Part shown: positions 45,994 to 58,594 of the stretch, piece after piece | Position numbering within the stretch: position 1 is the stretch's first letter | How the letters are laid out: every line of letters starts with the position of its first letter | NCBI RefSeq assembly: GCF_029633865.1 | Contig: NC_079219.1 | Span: 59,154,108-59,218,107 of the forward strand | DNA length: 64,000 bases | Direction: 5' to 3' | DNA from: Lampris incognitus | Lineage: Eukaryota; Chordata; Actinopteri; Lampriformes; Lampridae | Program-made: the position numbers and the translations under genes | Notes under the pieces: generated by a model | What the model was told of the DNA's origin: nothing | What the model saw: only the letters and a program-made list of their open reading frames with translations | Databases searched by the model: none

Positions 45994-47916
45994 CTTCTTC
46001 TTGAGAGGGGACTACTGTCCCATATCTGTCAAAGACTGCAATGCATGTCTTGACAAATGACCTACACATCTTTGTTCAGGTTCACAAATAAGCCCTGATG
46101 ATGTACGGCTACAGTGACCCCCATAAGTACGCTACGCTACTGCTGATGGCTATGACTGCTGCACACTGTGCAGACTATTCCCCCCGGCCACCGCTCAGTC
46201 ATCATTACTGTGCAGACAGCAGCCAGAAACTGGCATGGTGGTGGAGGTTTGGGAGGCTGAGGGCCCAGACCCTGTCCCTGTCCCCCTATTATGAATGTGC
46301 TGAGCTGCATGTCCTCATGAAAGATGGTTAAAGATTATATGCTAGGGGACTGCTGCACTAGTTGACTGACCATGCAGCCAAATGATCCCAGCAGGTATGT
46401 AAACTACATCATAAATAAATAGTTCATCGACATACGTATGAGCTGCATAAGACATACTATGCTTTCCATAAATACTAAGAAAATGGCACTGTAGCTAGCA
46501 GTTGCCATTTAGTACCAATGCAGTAGTGAGACTAAGATGGATAGAAACCACGCTTGACATGAGAGAGGGATTCCTTTCTCATTGACAATATGGAAAAGAA
46601 ATAAAGTGATGAATGCTCAAACTTAATTTTTGCAAGGTGGCTTGCAAGCTATCAGATTGGACTAGAGCCCTGCTGGTAGCCAGTTGCTAATATGCAGCGC
46701 TGGTGTGTGTATGTCCGTGGGGACTGCGCTAACCCCTGCTTAGGACCACTCCAGATGGCTTTATAAATAACCCCGGGCCCATCTATTTACACACCCTGCA
46801 CATCATCACCTCTTTCCCGACTATCTGCAGCCTGCAGGCCTACCTCTCCACCCCTCCAAAACCCAAAAGTCAGGCTGCCTTGGCGCCAACAGGCCTATTG
46901 CAGCACAATCTGATGGTACACTCTGTCCCAGCTGCTCTTTAAACGCCTTCGCCTCGCTCTTCTTTCCGTCTCCCTCCCACTCGTTGATTACCGCCGGCTC
47001 TTTCTGTTTCTCCTCCCTTGCCACTTGGGCCTTATTTCTCCTTTCATCTCTCCAGCCTCGTCTGTCAGGCCACTTTGTACGAGCCCCCCCCCCCCACACA
47101 CACACAGCAGCCCCCGAAGGCCCCCCCCTCCCTCTTTCCCTCTGTGGACCGCCGTCTTTGCAGGTCACTGCTTATGCCAGCCAGGAACAGCCGGTCTCCT
47201 CTGCCGGTCTTTTTGAGCTGTGGGGGGGGGGGGTCATGCAACGAGGTAAGTGTACATTAAAACCCTCTCACTTAACACCTCTTACCCACTGTAGGGCTGA
47301 TTCTGCTTGATATTTCCTTCGGTCACAGTTGTCACTATTTTCCATTAAACAAGGGGATGGGGTGTCATGTGACAGATTGTTGGGCGTTAACGGGGGGGGG
47401 GGACATTGGTCTGACAAATGGAGACAAATGCCACAGAGACAATGGAGAGCCAAAACAAAGATGCTGATCGAGGTGCAAATCTATGCAAGGTCCACGAGGA
47501 CAGATAGCAGAGATGATGACACCAGGGAAAACAAGTTCAACTACATGACACTAGAGGCCTGGAGAGATTTGATGTGAAGAGTTTTTAGAGAGACAGGTAG
47601 TCAGACACACAGTCAAGTAGACATGCTAATTGCCAAAGATAGCTGGCCATATTGGGACCCCAATATTGATGTCAGGGGAAAATGAAGTGGCCTGCTTGGA
47701 CTTCAAAGCCAGTTAATCAACGAAATTATAAATGAAAATACAGTGAAATTGCCTAAATAATGCATTGGAACTCATGCATATGAGCTAGTGCAATAAATGC
47801 ACCAGTGCATAATGAACTGATGCAATAAATGCATTGGACTCAATGCAGTGTTGTTACAACCGACCCTTTAAATTTGAAAACATCCATGTTGCAGCAAGAC
47901 TAGCTGTTCCATAGAG

Positions 47917-48160
47917 CAACGTTTCCCAACCCAGTCCTCAAGGAACCCCTATCCTGCAGATTTTCATTGCAACCCTGCATAGGTAGCCCCGCTTGTACTT
48001 ACTCAACCAATCATCTCACAGCACTTAATTATGCAAGGTGTGCAACATCTGACATAATTCATTGCTGATTGGTTGAATAACTACAAACAGGTACCTATTC
48101 AGGGTTGCAAAGAAAATCTGCAGGATAGGGGTTCCTTGAGGACTGGGTTGAGAAACACTG
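47917..48160. mobile_element. hAT-type MITE with perfect 8-bp target duplication
   Basis: A 244-bp element with inverted ends of about 60 bp (TTTCCCAACCCAGTCCTCAA... on the left, complement on the right) containing GGAACCCCTATCCTGCAGAT. It is flanked by CCATAGAG at 47909-47916 and 48161-48168, an exact 8-bp target duplication. No coding capacity. Confidence 0.88.
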
Positions 48161-48169
48161 CCATAGAGA

Positions 48170-50737
48170 ATGTCCCATAGAGAATGCACTGGGGGGAATG
48201 GCAGGGATGACTACGACAGCACTCGGGCTTCTCTGTGAATAAGGATATAGTATATGATCTGGTTCACATTTGCTCAAACTACAGTACAAGAGAGGTCATT
48301 TTGGTAAAACATTCAAACAAACACCTGAGTCTCCATAAAACCTGTCTCCCATTCATTCCCAATGGGATATTTCAAGAATTTATATCTCAATGCAATGACA
48401 TTTTTAAGTATCAGGTATTTAGTCCTCTGACTTTTTCGCCATACACATTCACCAGCCTGCCCAGGAAAATTCAGGGGGGGAAAATTGTATATTTAAAAAG
48501 AAAACTGAGTAATCAATCAAAAATCAAAAAATCTTTTAAGTACAAAGTGGCAGATGCCAGACGGATGGATGAAGGGAGTCAGTATAGAGAGAGACAGCTG
48601 GGAAAACAGGTTAGATGTAATGGATATAAAGACGGATATCTGGGAAAAGGGATAGACAGACGAAATGGGACATTAGATTGATAGTTGGAAAAAGAGATGG
48701 CAATATGAGAGAAGGATGGACGGCCAGGGCGGAAAGAGCTCAAATGGCGAAACATGTGACATGATGAATCTCCCACGGGGCTGAGTGGACCACCGGGGTC
48801 AACATGGACTGACACGTTCCTCACCCCCTCCTGCTTTCTCAGTCTGTTAGCTGCATTGGATACTGACCACCACTCTGGTATGGGTCAAGCTGCTTTAACC
48901 ACGCCAGCAGGATTAGGAGAGGCCATCGACATCTAGGCTCCTTATTAGACCCCCAAATTATCTCTTTTACACCAGCAGGGGCTCTGATGTGTTACATGTC
49001 GTTTGTGGAGAGCGGGTAACTGTGGGGTTGTGTAGTGAGTGGCTGAATGAGAAGAGCGAGTTAGCTGTGCGTGTCACACCAGAAGACCTCAGTTGCAGCC
49101 GAGAGCGAAACACAGCCGGGCACTGGAAAGGTCTATAGGAAGGACGCAAAGAGGGAGGGTGGTGGGGGGGGGGGCAGGGTCATGTGGGGGGGGGGTGAGT
49201 GCCAGGACTGGGCATGTTGTATAAAGGGTTAGGGGAGCAATGCCTTCCAGCCAGTAAACAGGTCTACAGATCATCATGTGTTTACTCTCTGGTATGTTCC
49301 TCATCGTCGTTGTCCTTCGCCACGCGGCTGCCTCGGTACCTTCTTCTGCTCCCGTTTAGTCGTCTCCATTCCCGCCGTCCTTCTCCCTGCACATTTAGGT
49401 TCACGGCCTCTGGGGGCTGGTCACCCCCTTTCCCCTCCGTTCCTCTCTTTTCCTTCTCTTGCTCGCTTTCCACTACCTCCATCTGTCAAGCTGTCATCAG
49501 CCTCTGCAGCCGACCTTGTTAGGGCAGTCCTGCAGGCACCCACCCCAGAGTCGGTGTAGCCCCGATATGTCAAGGGGATGATGAGTGTCCCCCTCTTGAA
49601 CTGACTTGGCTTACGATACTCAGAGATCCAGCAGGAGGTTTTGTTGTCTGTGGCTCCGGGAGTATGCGTGGCAATATTTATATTGGTCAAGTACACAGAA
49701 GCCCGCAGGGTGTCACGTTTCCCTCTGTACGCAGGTTTGATGGTCTATGCGAGAACCTACTTTCCAACGCAGAGCTTTTGAGACAAAAATTCAAGCATTG
49801 CGGTCATGGTGTTTTGTCAATTGATTGCAATTTGGTGCATGGCACAATGGCTTTGGAGAGGGTCAACCTGGATAGACTTGAAATATGAGTGTGAATTGCA
49901 GATTATAAATGCACAGTTATGTATAGTCAGGTATGTAAGCATGCATAATTATCATGCATGCTTGATTATCATGCATACTTCATCACCTGTTGTCTGTACA
50001 ACGTTGTCTACAAAGTGATATTTGGTAAATTTCTCATATTCCAAACGAACTGCAGATCAACTTTGCACCTCTGAGTTTCTGGCGTGCTTCTGCTAACGCT
50101 ATTGAACAAATCTGCTATTTTGCATATAAATTTGTTCAGGATTGTATGCAGTTATCTACGCTTTACACGTGACAGTTTTTATTTCCTCTCATGTAAAGTC
50201 ATTTGCAGGGTGAGGACACTCTTTCCCTCACGACTTGGTCATAGCCAGACATACATTTTAATATAAATCTCCCTCTCACCCTTTATCGGGTGGTGTGCGT
50301 CTTCCTCAAGCTCGGGTCCTCTACCAGAGGCCTGGGAGTTTGAGGGTTCTGCACAGCACCTCAGCTGTTCCTAGGACCACACTCTTCTGGACCAAGCCCT
50401 CAGGTGTGGTTCCTGGAATCTGCTGGAGCCACTCTCCCAGTTTGGGGGTATAAATGTACACATATACATAAACTCTGGATGATGTGTTCATATTTCATGT
50501 TTCTTTGAATATTTCTTTGCCTGTATCTGTGAAGGATGACCTACAGGACACACTACCTACTCCCTGTGTGTAGTGCTTCACCTGCTGGTGCACACCAAGT
50601 ACTGCAGCAGTTGCACCTGAGGCCCATTTGTGCAAGTATGTGTGATTTGATTGATTCCCCAATTTTGTGTGTGTGTGTGTGTGTGAGTGAGACAGAGAGA
50701 GAGAGAGAAAACAAACAATGAATAAAATTAACAGTAA
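48170..50737. other. Intergenic stretch without recognised features
   Basis: Open frames exist (e.g. 48235-48681) but have no recognisable domain, no conserved splice pattern and biased composition. A TATAAA at about 49210 has no gene I can attach to it. Confidence 0.4.
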
Positions 50738-50865
50738 ATATCCATCCATCCATCCATTATCCACACCTCTTATCCTGCTCTCAGGGTCGCGGGGATGCTG
50801 GAGCCTATCCCAGCAGTCACTGGGCGGCAGGTGGGGAGACACCCTGGACATCACAGAGGGCGCAC

Positions 50866-50905
<40 letters not shown>

Positions 50906-51126
50906 GGACAATGTGGTACGGCCGAGTCACCTGACCTACATGTCTTTGGACTGTGGGAGGAAACCGGAGCCCCCGGAGGAAACCCACGCAGACACGGGGA
51001 GAACATACAAACTCCACACAGAGGACGACCCGGGACGACCCCCAAGGTTGGACTACCCCGGGGCTCGAACCCACGACCTCCTTGCTGTGAGGCGACTGCG
51101 CTACCCACCGCGCCACCGTGCGGCCC
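50738..51126 (-). repeat. SINE family B, copy 9 (minus, full length)
   Basis: Complement of the full element, from the (GGAT)n tail at 50738 to the head GGGCCGCACGGTGGCGCGGT at 51126, with a (CA)n run at 50859-50901. Confidence 0.88.
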
Positions 51127-51220
51127 AACAGTAAATCATACAACAAAATCTCAATAAACAACAAAAATGAATAACATTACATGTCCGACAACGAGTAAGA
51201 AGTAAATCACTTAGCTGGTC

Positions 51221-51287
51221 CTGCCCCTTGAGGCAGGTTTGTAATTTGTGATATTGGGCTTTACAAATAAAATGGAGTTGACTTGAA
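51221..51287 (+). repeat. Dispersed repeat C, tail fragment, copy 5
   Basis: Only the last block remains: TTTGTAATTTGTGATATTGG then ACAAATAAAATGG. Confidence 0.7.
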
Positions 51288-51734
51288 CCCTTTTCTCTAC
51301 TTAATCATTGTACATGTTTAGCATGACTAGCTCAACTATCCAACCCAGTGTCCATCATACATAACTTAAATAATTACCTCAATGTTCATCCTCATTATAC
51401 ATGCATAGTCAACATGCAGGTGCCCATCAGGAATACCCAATACTCACAGACAGACCACCGGAAATAACAGCAACATCCTCATCATCAACAAGCACCACCT
51501 TCTTGGGACAAACAAGGCCCCTTCCTCATCCCTGTGCCCCTAAACCCTGTTTCTTTGTACAGCCTCTTAAACTGTTTAATAGTTTTACTCTGCTTGAGCT
51601 CTACATCAAGACCCTTCCACCAAGTAACCCCACATACGCTTAAGACTGGTACGAATACAACATTTGTTCAAATTCAGATTTCTTCTTAAGTTATACCCCC
51701 CCCCCCCCCCGTCTAGGAACGTTGTTCGAATATT

Positions 51735-52690
51735 ACCAGGAAGTAGATTATCTCTTTCTTTGTATATATATATATACTTTCACAGTCTTAAATTCCACCT
51801 GAGCCATGAATTCTAAAGCACGTGTCTGTAAAAACAGCATGTTAGTGTGTTCACAAAATCCTTCATTGTATACTACCCTTGTGGCTCTGTTTTGTAGTAC
51901 GCATAATGGTGGTAAGGTGTTTTTGTATGTTACCCCACACCTCCGCACAGTAATTTAGATACGGCAATGCAAATGAACAATACAGAGTGTACAACGCTTT
52001 ATGATTCAGGATATGCCTTGTTTTTCCCAGAACTGCAATGCTCCTTGCCAACTTTGCTCGCACATATATCAAGTTTCCAGCAGATTTTATGGTCTAATAA
52101 CACACCCAGAAATGTATTTTCATATCTTTCTACCATCACTTGTACTTGAGTGTTTATTTTATGATTTTCAAACAGCATACGCTTGGTTTTGTTCAAATGT
52201 AATGATAATTTGTTTTGTCAAAGCACCGTTTTAATTTATTCATTTAATTTATTCATTTCAGACACGACTACCTCCAAAACCTGCCGCAATTCTCCCCAGA
52301 ACAAAAACGTGTCATCTGCAAATCAAACAAATTTCAGTATCCTTGATACCTTACCTGTGTAGTTTCTGTACAAAATAAACACTTTTGGGCCTAATACTGA
52401 CCCCTGTGGGACTCCACAAGAAATATCCTTGAATGTTGATTTATAGTTACCTATTTATAGTCACCTATTTGTACAAATTGTTGCCCATTTCCTAAAAAGC
52501 TTTTCAACCAATTCAGCACAACCCATCTGATACCGTACCTTTCCATTTTATTGAGTAATATTTCATGATTAATAGTATCAAATATTTTTTGAAATCAATA
52601 AACACTCCCACAGCACACTTCTGTTTGACTATACAACTAGTTATTTCTTCTCTATTAGTGCCATAGATGTTGATCTGTTTGCTCAGTCAG
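51735..52690 (-). mobile_element. LINE reverse transcriptase relic (Rex1/CR1/L2-like)
   Basis: On the minus strand, in order: FDTINHEILLNKMERYGIRW and LNWLKSF (about 52590-52500), a decayed GVPQGSVLGPK region (about 52430), NKTKRMLFENHKINTQVQVM, ENTFLGVLLDHKICWKLDIC, KLARSIAVLGKTRHILNHKA, LYTLYCSFALPYLNYCAEVW and LQNRATRVVYNEGFCEHTNM. This is the RT palm-to-thumb region of a non-LTR element, split by several frameshifts. Confidence 0.82.
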
Positions 52691-54082
52691 ACATTGGAAA
52701 TGGAATCTGAAAAACAAGATGGCTAATCTAGTGACTTTCTGTGTATCTGTGGAAGAAACCAGTAAGAAGATCTCTTAACTTGAAAGAGAACAGATTGTAC
52801 CTGCTCCCCAAATTTTTTACAAGATTGGGGGGGGGGGGGGAATTGGAGAGCAAGAAAACTTTGATGGGAAGGAGAAAACAGGGAACAGGGAGGAGGAGGG
52901 GTATGGGCGAAGGAGAGGAAAGGAGGGGAAGAAGAGAAGACAAAAGATTCATGAACGAAAGAGGTTTCGGACGACAGCATAAAGTTGTGAGTATGAAACA
53001 ATTCAGCTTATTTTGTACTGACATAATTATGGCACGTTCTGTGTGGCATACACCAGTGAAGATGTTTACTGTTGAGCTAAGATTAAAAAACATGAATAGA
53101 TGAATATCCTTCCTGGTGGGTTAGAAGAGTTAATTGGTTGTATTTGTGTTTGGTTAATTATGTGTATTTCAAAACTGGAGTCTTGTTTTTTTTTTTTTTT
53201 TTTTTTTGGTGAAGTTATGTGATAAGCGACTGCATGCGGAGTTCAAGGGAAACGCATCAATCTCACAAAACAAACTAATTTGGGGGCACACCAGACGGCC
53301 GTCACAGAGACAACCTCTTAGACCCAAAAACTGCACCACCTCGGGCTTGTAAACGGAGGAAAACGCACCTCATAATAACCGAGAAAACTGTCAGGCTTAG
53401 AACGGCCATTGACAGATTTACACCAGAAAAGCAGCAATATGCTCTATGAAGAGAAAGCTGGAAAAGAATGTGTGACTGTAGGAAAGGAGGGGTGGCGGGC
53501 TTCTCTAATAGGGCACACACACAACACATTCTTTTGCGAGAACTCATGTCTTGGACTCCAAGTTGCATTGACACATCATGAGAGGAATGATGCAGGGAGG
53601 GAGAGTTGGCAAGGAGGAGGACAGGAGAGGAACAGAGGGTGAAACAGAACGAGGGACCGAGAGAGGGAGAGCGACAGAGAGACAGACAGATGATTGACAG
53701 AGAAACAATAACGATGAAACGTGAGAGAAATATAGCTGGGGTTATACACGTGCTCGGAAAAACAGACTTCCAGATTCCCGAACAGGACCCCTGCATCGTC
53801 CACCAGCACAGATAATAACGTAACGAGCCGTCACCAAAAACAGTGCAACACCTGATTCGGGAAAATACTGTGGTAACCTGCAGCTTGGGACAGCTGCCCA
53901 ACATTCATAAGCAGTGACTGATGGCGTGAAAGGAAACATTAATAGGAAATAAAAAAATAAATAAAAAAAACCCCAATCTGGGAGTGAGCATATTGAACAG
54001 TTCCTCTGTGTGAAACCACCCCAACACATTTCCTCTATGGTTTCCTTCAGCTCGTAAAGCTCGCCTCTTACAAGTTGGAGGA
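52691..54082. other. Region upstream of the mfap gene
   Basis: Should contain the mfap promoter and any 5' UTR exon, which I cannot pinpoint. Contains a T run at 53188-53209. Open frames on either strand are not supported by any motif. Confidence 0.35.
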
Positions 54083-56742
54083 ATGGGCAGTCTTCCAGTC
54101 GTCCTGCTCCTCTGCAGTTTCCACGGTAACGCCGCCAAACAGAACACACAAATCATCCCGTGCAATTATGTTTGAGTCGCCCTGTGTTTGTTTTTACGCT
54201 GTGAAACACTCCCCTCATGTGGTTTCTGTTCCGCAGCACTCGCAGCTGTAGTCCGGGCCGAGCCCACCGGTAATAAAACTCGCTCGCATTCGAGCTCAGC
54301 TCACAATTATGCTGCATGGCATCGGTCTGTCTGTGAATAATTGGTATGGGTCAGTGGAGACATTACCCCCACCCACCCATCCAAAAACTCATTTGTCTCC
54401 TTGTCTCCATAGAGGCCCCGGGGGGACCCGCCACAGCCTTGCCAGCCGGTGAGTGACTTGGGACACTGGGCGGGACCGAGTCCTCTAAGAGCCTCTAAGA
54501 GCCTCTAAGAGCAAATACTCAGCTTCTTGTAAGTCCTGGTGACCTGCTGTTTGTGTTCGTGCGGGATACTAATTCGACATCGCTGCTTTTTCTTCTCTCC
54601 GTCTTTGCAGACTGTAGGGAGGAGGTGTATCCGTGCACCAGGATGTACTCGGTCCACCACCCCATCAAGAAATGTATCGGTGCTCTCTGCCTCTACAGGT
54701 GATGCGCCACCTTTCTTCTAACACTTTCCACCCCAGTTCAGTGAAGCTCGGAGTCTTGTTTAACAGGACGCCATGCTGGTCCTTGGTGGACATCATTAGC
54801 TGCTGCAGGGGTCGAACCTGCACATGGTTGGTTACAGGGCAATGTTTCTAACAGCTTTAACACGAGAACGACCGGAATTTCACTCCCGACCCCGGATAGC
54901 AAAGAATCTTTGGCCCAATTACGGCCCACATCCGCAGTTATCTTACGGCCCACATTTGGCCTTGAATGACGGCGTCGACCCGGGGCGAGTGTGGCTGCCT
55001 CGACTCCGCCACAGGGCCACCTTATATGGCCCACACAGTATGTACCGTAACCCAAGTCAGGCCCGGTTCATTACATTTGGGCCACATCTGGCCCACACAG
55101 TATGCACCGTAACCCAAGTCAGGCCCGGTTCATTACATTTGGGCCACATCTGGCCCACACAACACTTGCCAGTGCCGTAACTGAGCCGTAAGTATCCAAG
55201 GTGCCCCTGATTAGGCCCAAATGTGTCTGCTATCTGGGACCTAAAACGACCGTGGGCGGTCAAAATGACCGCTGGTTTTTAAACTCTATATTGTGTCAAG
55301 ATAAATACCCAGTTGAGATATTAATGCATTACATATGTCAGTGTGTCTGTTATGAAACTAACTGACACCAAAATTAACATTTTAGCAACTTCAATACTAT
55401 TTTTAAACAGTTTAAAATGGCCGCTGTCCAACGCCTGTAAATACTGCAGCGCCTCGGTGGTAGTCATGGTGCGTCTGTACCCAGACATGTTGGACATCAT
55501 CACACATCAAGTTTAGACTAGTTTAACCCTAACCCTTCTCTGCACTGGAGGGCGCTAGTGGGTTTCTAGGACAGAGCAGTGAACTTCACGAAGGAAATGA
55601 CGCCACCAACACACGTCATAAATACTGACATCACTCGCACCATCACGCGCACATTACGCGCGGTCATTTCGACCGCTCATGGTCGTTTCAGGTAGATCTT
55701 ACAACGTTTTTTGGTGCAGCTGATCTAAAACTCATTTTAACATAAATATACGCAATGTTGGCAGCACGCAGGGAGCGGCTGGTCTGCAGCTTTTTATTTT
55801 TTATTAAACTTGGAAAGTCCAAAACGGTCAAAATGAGGGCCTTGGGGCCTGCCGCCTGCTGCTCTCTGTAGCTTCTCAGTGCATTCAGACCACAGCAGAA
55901 CTGCTGTGGCCCGGACCCGTCCCACACCCGACACTCTATCCGGCCCACATGCCGCCTGGAATGACGGCACTTGGGCGGTCCGCTCCCGTTTGCCAGATCT
56001 GGGCCAGAACCAAGCCACAGCAATGCCGCATGTGCCACATATTTGCCAAAGGTGGCCCATATGTGTTTTGTGATATTTGGGCCATATTCACCATTCACCA
56101 CACGGGGCGCTGCAGGGTCACACCCAGATCACATGTTGCCCAGAGCGCCGCATCTTTGCCACAAAAGGCCCACATGTGATGTGGCATATTTGGGCCATAT
56201 TTGCTGTTATACATGTGGGCCACTTCAGGCTCCTCACATCCATTTTGTCAGGGCCAGAAGAAGACCACCAGTGCCGCATCACTTCCTGAAGTGGCCCACA
56301 TGCGGATGCTGTCTGGGTATGTCGTCTCCTGTTCTACTCTGTAAATTGTGGTTTATTGTGTACACACAACATCCGCTGCATGTCTGTCTGTGTTGGGAGA
56401 GAGAGCCTCCTCTGTGGCTCTCCCCGAGGGTTCTCCCTAGTCTGCCTCCCTGTTAAAGGGTTTTAGGGAGTCGTTGCTTATCCGATGCGAGGGTCTGAGG
56501 ACAGGACGTTGTGTTGCTGTAAAGCCCAGTGAGGCACATGTGTAAACTGTGATAATGAGCTACACAAACAAAATGGACTTGACTGGACTTGACCTGAGTC
56601 TGACTGTGTTGCAGCCTGTCTCGGGTCTACGTGATCAACAACGAGATCTGCCTGAGGACGGTGTGCCACCAGGATGAGTACCTGAAAGGTGAGAGACCCA
56701 ACACATTAAAACCATAACGACTATCACCACAAGGATCATGTG

Positions 56743-56807
<65 letters not shown>

Positions 56808-56960
56808 TAAGAAGTGTGTGTAACGGCTCTCGTCCTCGTGTCCATTCCAGCGGAACTGTGTCGAGAGATCTCTGGATGGCCCAAGCGCCTTCAGAGGTCA
56901 GCCAATAAGAAACGCTGTCGGCGCCGCCGCAGCCCCAACACCTGGGCGAGCAAGGCATGA
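54083..56960 (+). CDS. mfap5: Microfibril-associated glycoprotein (MAGP family, mfap5-like), six coding exons
   Basis: Secreted component of fibrillin microfibrils. Exons 54083-54125, 54237-54269, 54413-54448, 54611-54698, 56615-56688, 56851-56960 join in phase to 127 residues. Residues 1-18 (MGSLPVVLLLCSFHALAA) are a signal peptide; a short Pro/Ala linker follows. The matrix-binding domain starts at DCREEVYPCTRMYSVHHP and continues KKCIGALCLYSLSRVYVINN, EICLRTVC and ELCREISGWPKRLQRS. The cysteine spacing is that of MFAP2/MFAP5. YSVH, the lack of the extra Cys after HHP, and the basic ELCRxxxGxPxRLxRS end favour MFAP5; SLxRVYVIN and RTVC are nearer MFAP2. It lacks the MFAP2 C-terminal ShK module and any RGD, and is shorter than human MFAP5 (173). 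Small N-terminal exons may be missed. Confidence 0.85.
55243..55689. mobile_element. DNA transposon remnant with 30-bp inverted repeats
   Basis: Left end AAAACGACCGTGGGCGGTCA and right end (complement, GAAACGACCATGAGCGGTCG) match over about 30 bases with four differences, and each contains a GCGGTCAAAATGACCGC-type palindrome. The minus strand near 55495-55420 encodes MSGYRRTMTTTEALQYLQAL, loosely like the start of piggyBac-type transposases, but no TTAA flanks were seen. Superfamily uncertain. Confidence 0.5.
56333..56592 (+). repeat. Dispersed repeat C, copy 6
   Basis: Fullest copy, from CTGTAAATTGTGGTTTATTG to GAGCTACACAAACAAAATGG, ending just before the acceptor of mfap exon 5. Confidence 0.75.
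56744..56804. repeat. (CA)n in the 162-bp mfap intron 5
   Basis: About 30 CA units fill more than a third of the short intron between mfap coding exons 5 and 6. Confidence 0.95.
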
Positions 56961-57082
56961 TGGGCCAACGATGGCGGCGCGCGGCAGCCCCACGCGGATG
57001 AGGTCCCTTCGAGACACAACCCTGGGGTGTTGTCATAAACCTAGACCATAACAACACAAACCCGCCGCTCGACACCTGGTGG

Positions 57083-57083
<1 letters not shown>

Positions 57084-57170
<87 letters not shown>
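57084..57170. repeat. (CA)n microsatellite in the mfap 3' UTR region
   Basis: About 43 CA units starting roughly 125 bases after the mfap stop codon. Confidence 0.95.
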
Positions 57171-57172
<2 letters not shown>

Positions 57173-57261
57173 CATTTGTTTTTCGGTACTTAGGAGGACC
57201 CTTACTGACCACACTCATTCCATAGCCTCCGACCTTCACCACAGTCATCAGAACTACTTAC

Positions 57262-58300
57262 CTGACAGGAACCTGGTCCTGATTCTACCTGCACCCTAAC
57301 GTGAACCCGGTCCTGATTCTACCTTCACCCTAACATGAACCTGGTCCTGAGTCTGCCTTCATCCTAACATGAACCTGGTCCTGATTCTACCTTCACCCTA
57401 ACATGAACCTGGTCCTGATTCTACCTTCACCCTAACATGAACCTGGTCCTGAGTCTACCTTCACCCTAACGTGAACCTGGTCCTGATTCTACCTTCACCC
57501 TAACAGGAACCTGGTCCTGATTCTACCTTCACCCTAACATGAACCTGGTCCTGATTCTACCTTCACCCTAACATGAACCTGGTCCTGATTCTACCTTCAC
57601 CCTAACAGGAACCTGGTCCTGATTCTACCTTCACCCTAACATGAACCTGGTCCTGAGTCTGCCTTCATCCTAACATTAACCTGGTCCTGATTCTACCTTC
57701 ACCCTAACATGAACCTGGTCCTGATTCTACCTTCACCCTAACATTAACCTGGTCCTGATTCTACCTTCACCCTAACATGAACCTGGTCCTGATTCTACCT
57801 TCACCCTAACATGAACCTGGTCCTGATTCTACCTTCACCCTAACATGAACCTGGTCCTGATTCTACCTTCACCCTAACATTAACCTGGTCCTGATTCTAC
57901 CTTCACCCTAACATGAACCTGGTCCTGATTCTACCTTCACCCTAACATTAACCTGGTCCTGATTCTACCTTCACCCTAACATGAACCTGGTCCTGATTCT
58001 ACCTTCACCCCAACATTAACCTGGTCCTGATTCTACCCTTCACCCTAACATGAACCTGGTCCTGATTCTACCCTTCACCCTAACATGAACCTGGTCCTGA
58101 TTCTACCCTTCACCCTAACATGAACCTGGTCCTGATTCTACCTTCACCCTAACATGAACCTGGTCCTGATTCTACCTTCACCCTAACATGAACCTGGTCC
58201 TGATTCATCCCTGCACCCTAACATGAACCTGGTCCTGAATCTACCCTTCACCCTAACATGAACCTGGTCCTGATTCCACCTTCATCCTGAACCTAGTCCT
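57262..58300. repeat. 34-bp minisatellite, about 30 units
   Basis: Units read AACCTGGTCCTGATTCTACC then TTCACCCTAACATG, period 34. Variants alternate ATG, AGG and ATT after CTAAC, and some units gain one C (CCCTTC, 58030-58130). No reading frame or gene relation. Confidence 0.95.
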
Positions 58301-58594
58301 GTCGCTAAAATAGTAGTTTGAATAAGTGGGGGATGGCTAAGATATCCTCACACACACACAAACACACACGCGTGTTCAGTCATGTGAGTTGTAGTAAAAC
58401 TGCATTATCTTGTGTATGTGTGTGAATATCGAGGTATGATGCGTTATTATACCTGTATGGTGCTGGACATGATCATGTGTTCCATGGTGTACATCCACAC
58501 TGTGTACTGTAGTATTACTGTAGTATTAGGCCAATGGCAACACCAAGTCTGTCATGGTAGAAACATTAAAACATAGAGGTACTGTATTATGGTC

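Larger units (their letters stand above)
54699..56614 (+). other. mfap intron 4 with several DNA-transposon remnants
   Basis: Intron of 1.9 kb. Contains GGCCCACAT-rich blocks at 54890-55238 and 55870-56320. The first starts CCGGATAGC and ends with the complement of CCAGATAGC, suggesting a MITE. It also holds a 62-bp tandem duplication (about 55036-55160), the element at 55243-55689, and repeat C copy 6. Confidence 0.6.

Noticed and set aside
48235-48681. 148-codon plus-strand frame
   Set aside because: No recognisable domain, Lys-rich low-complexity end, no neighbouring splice sites that extend it.
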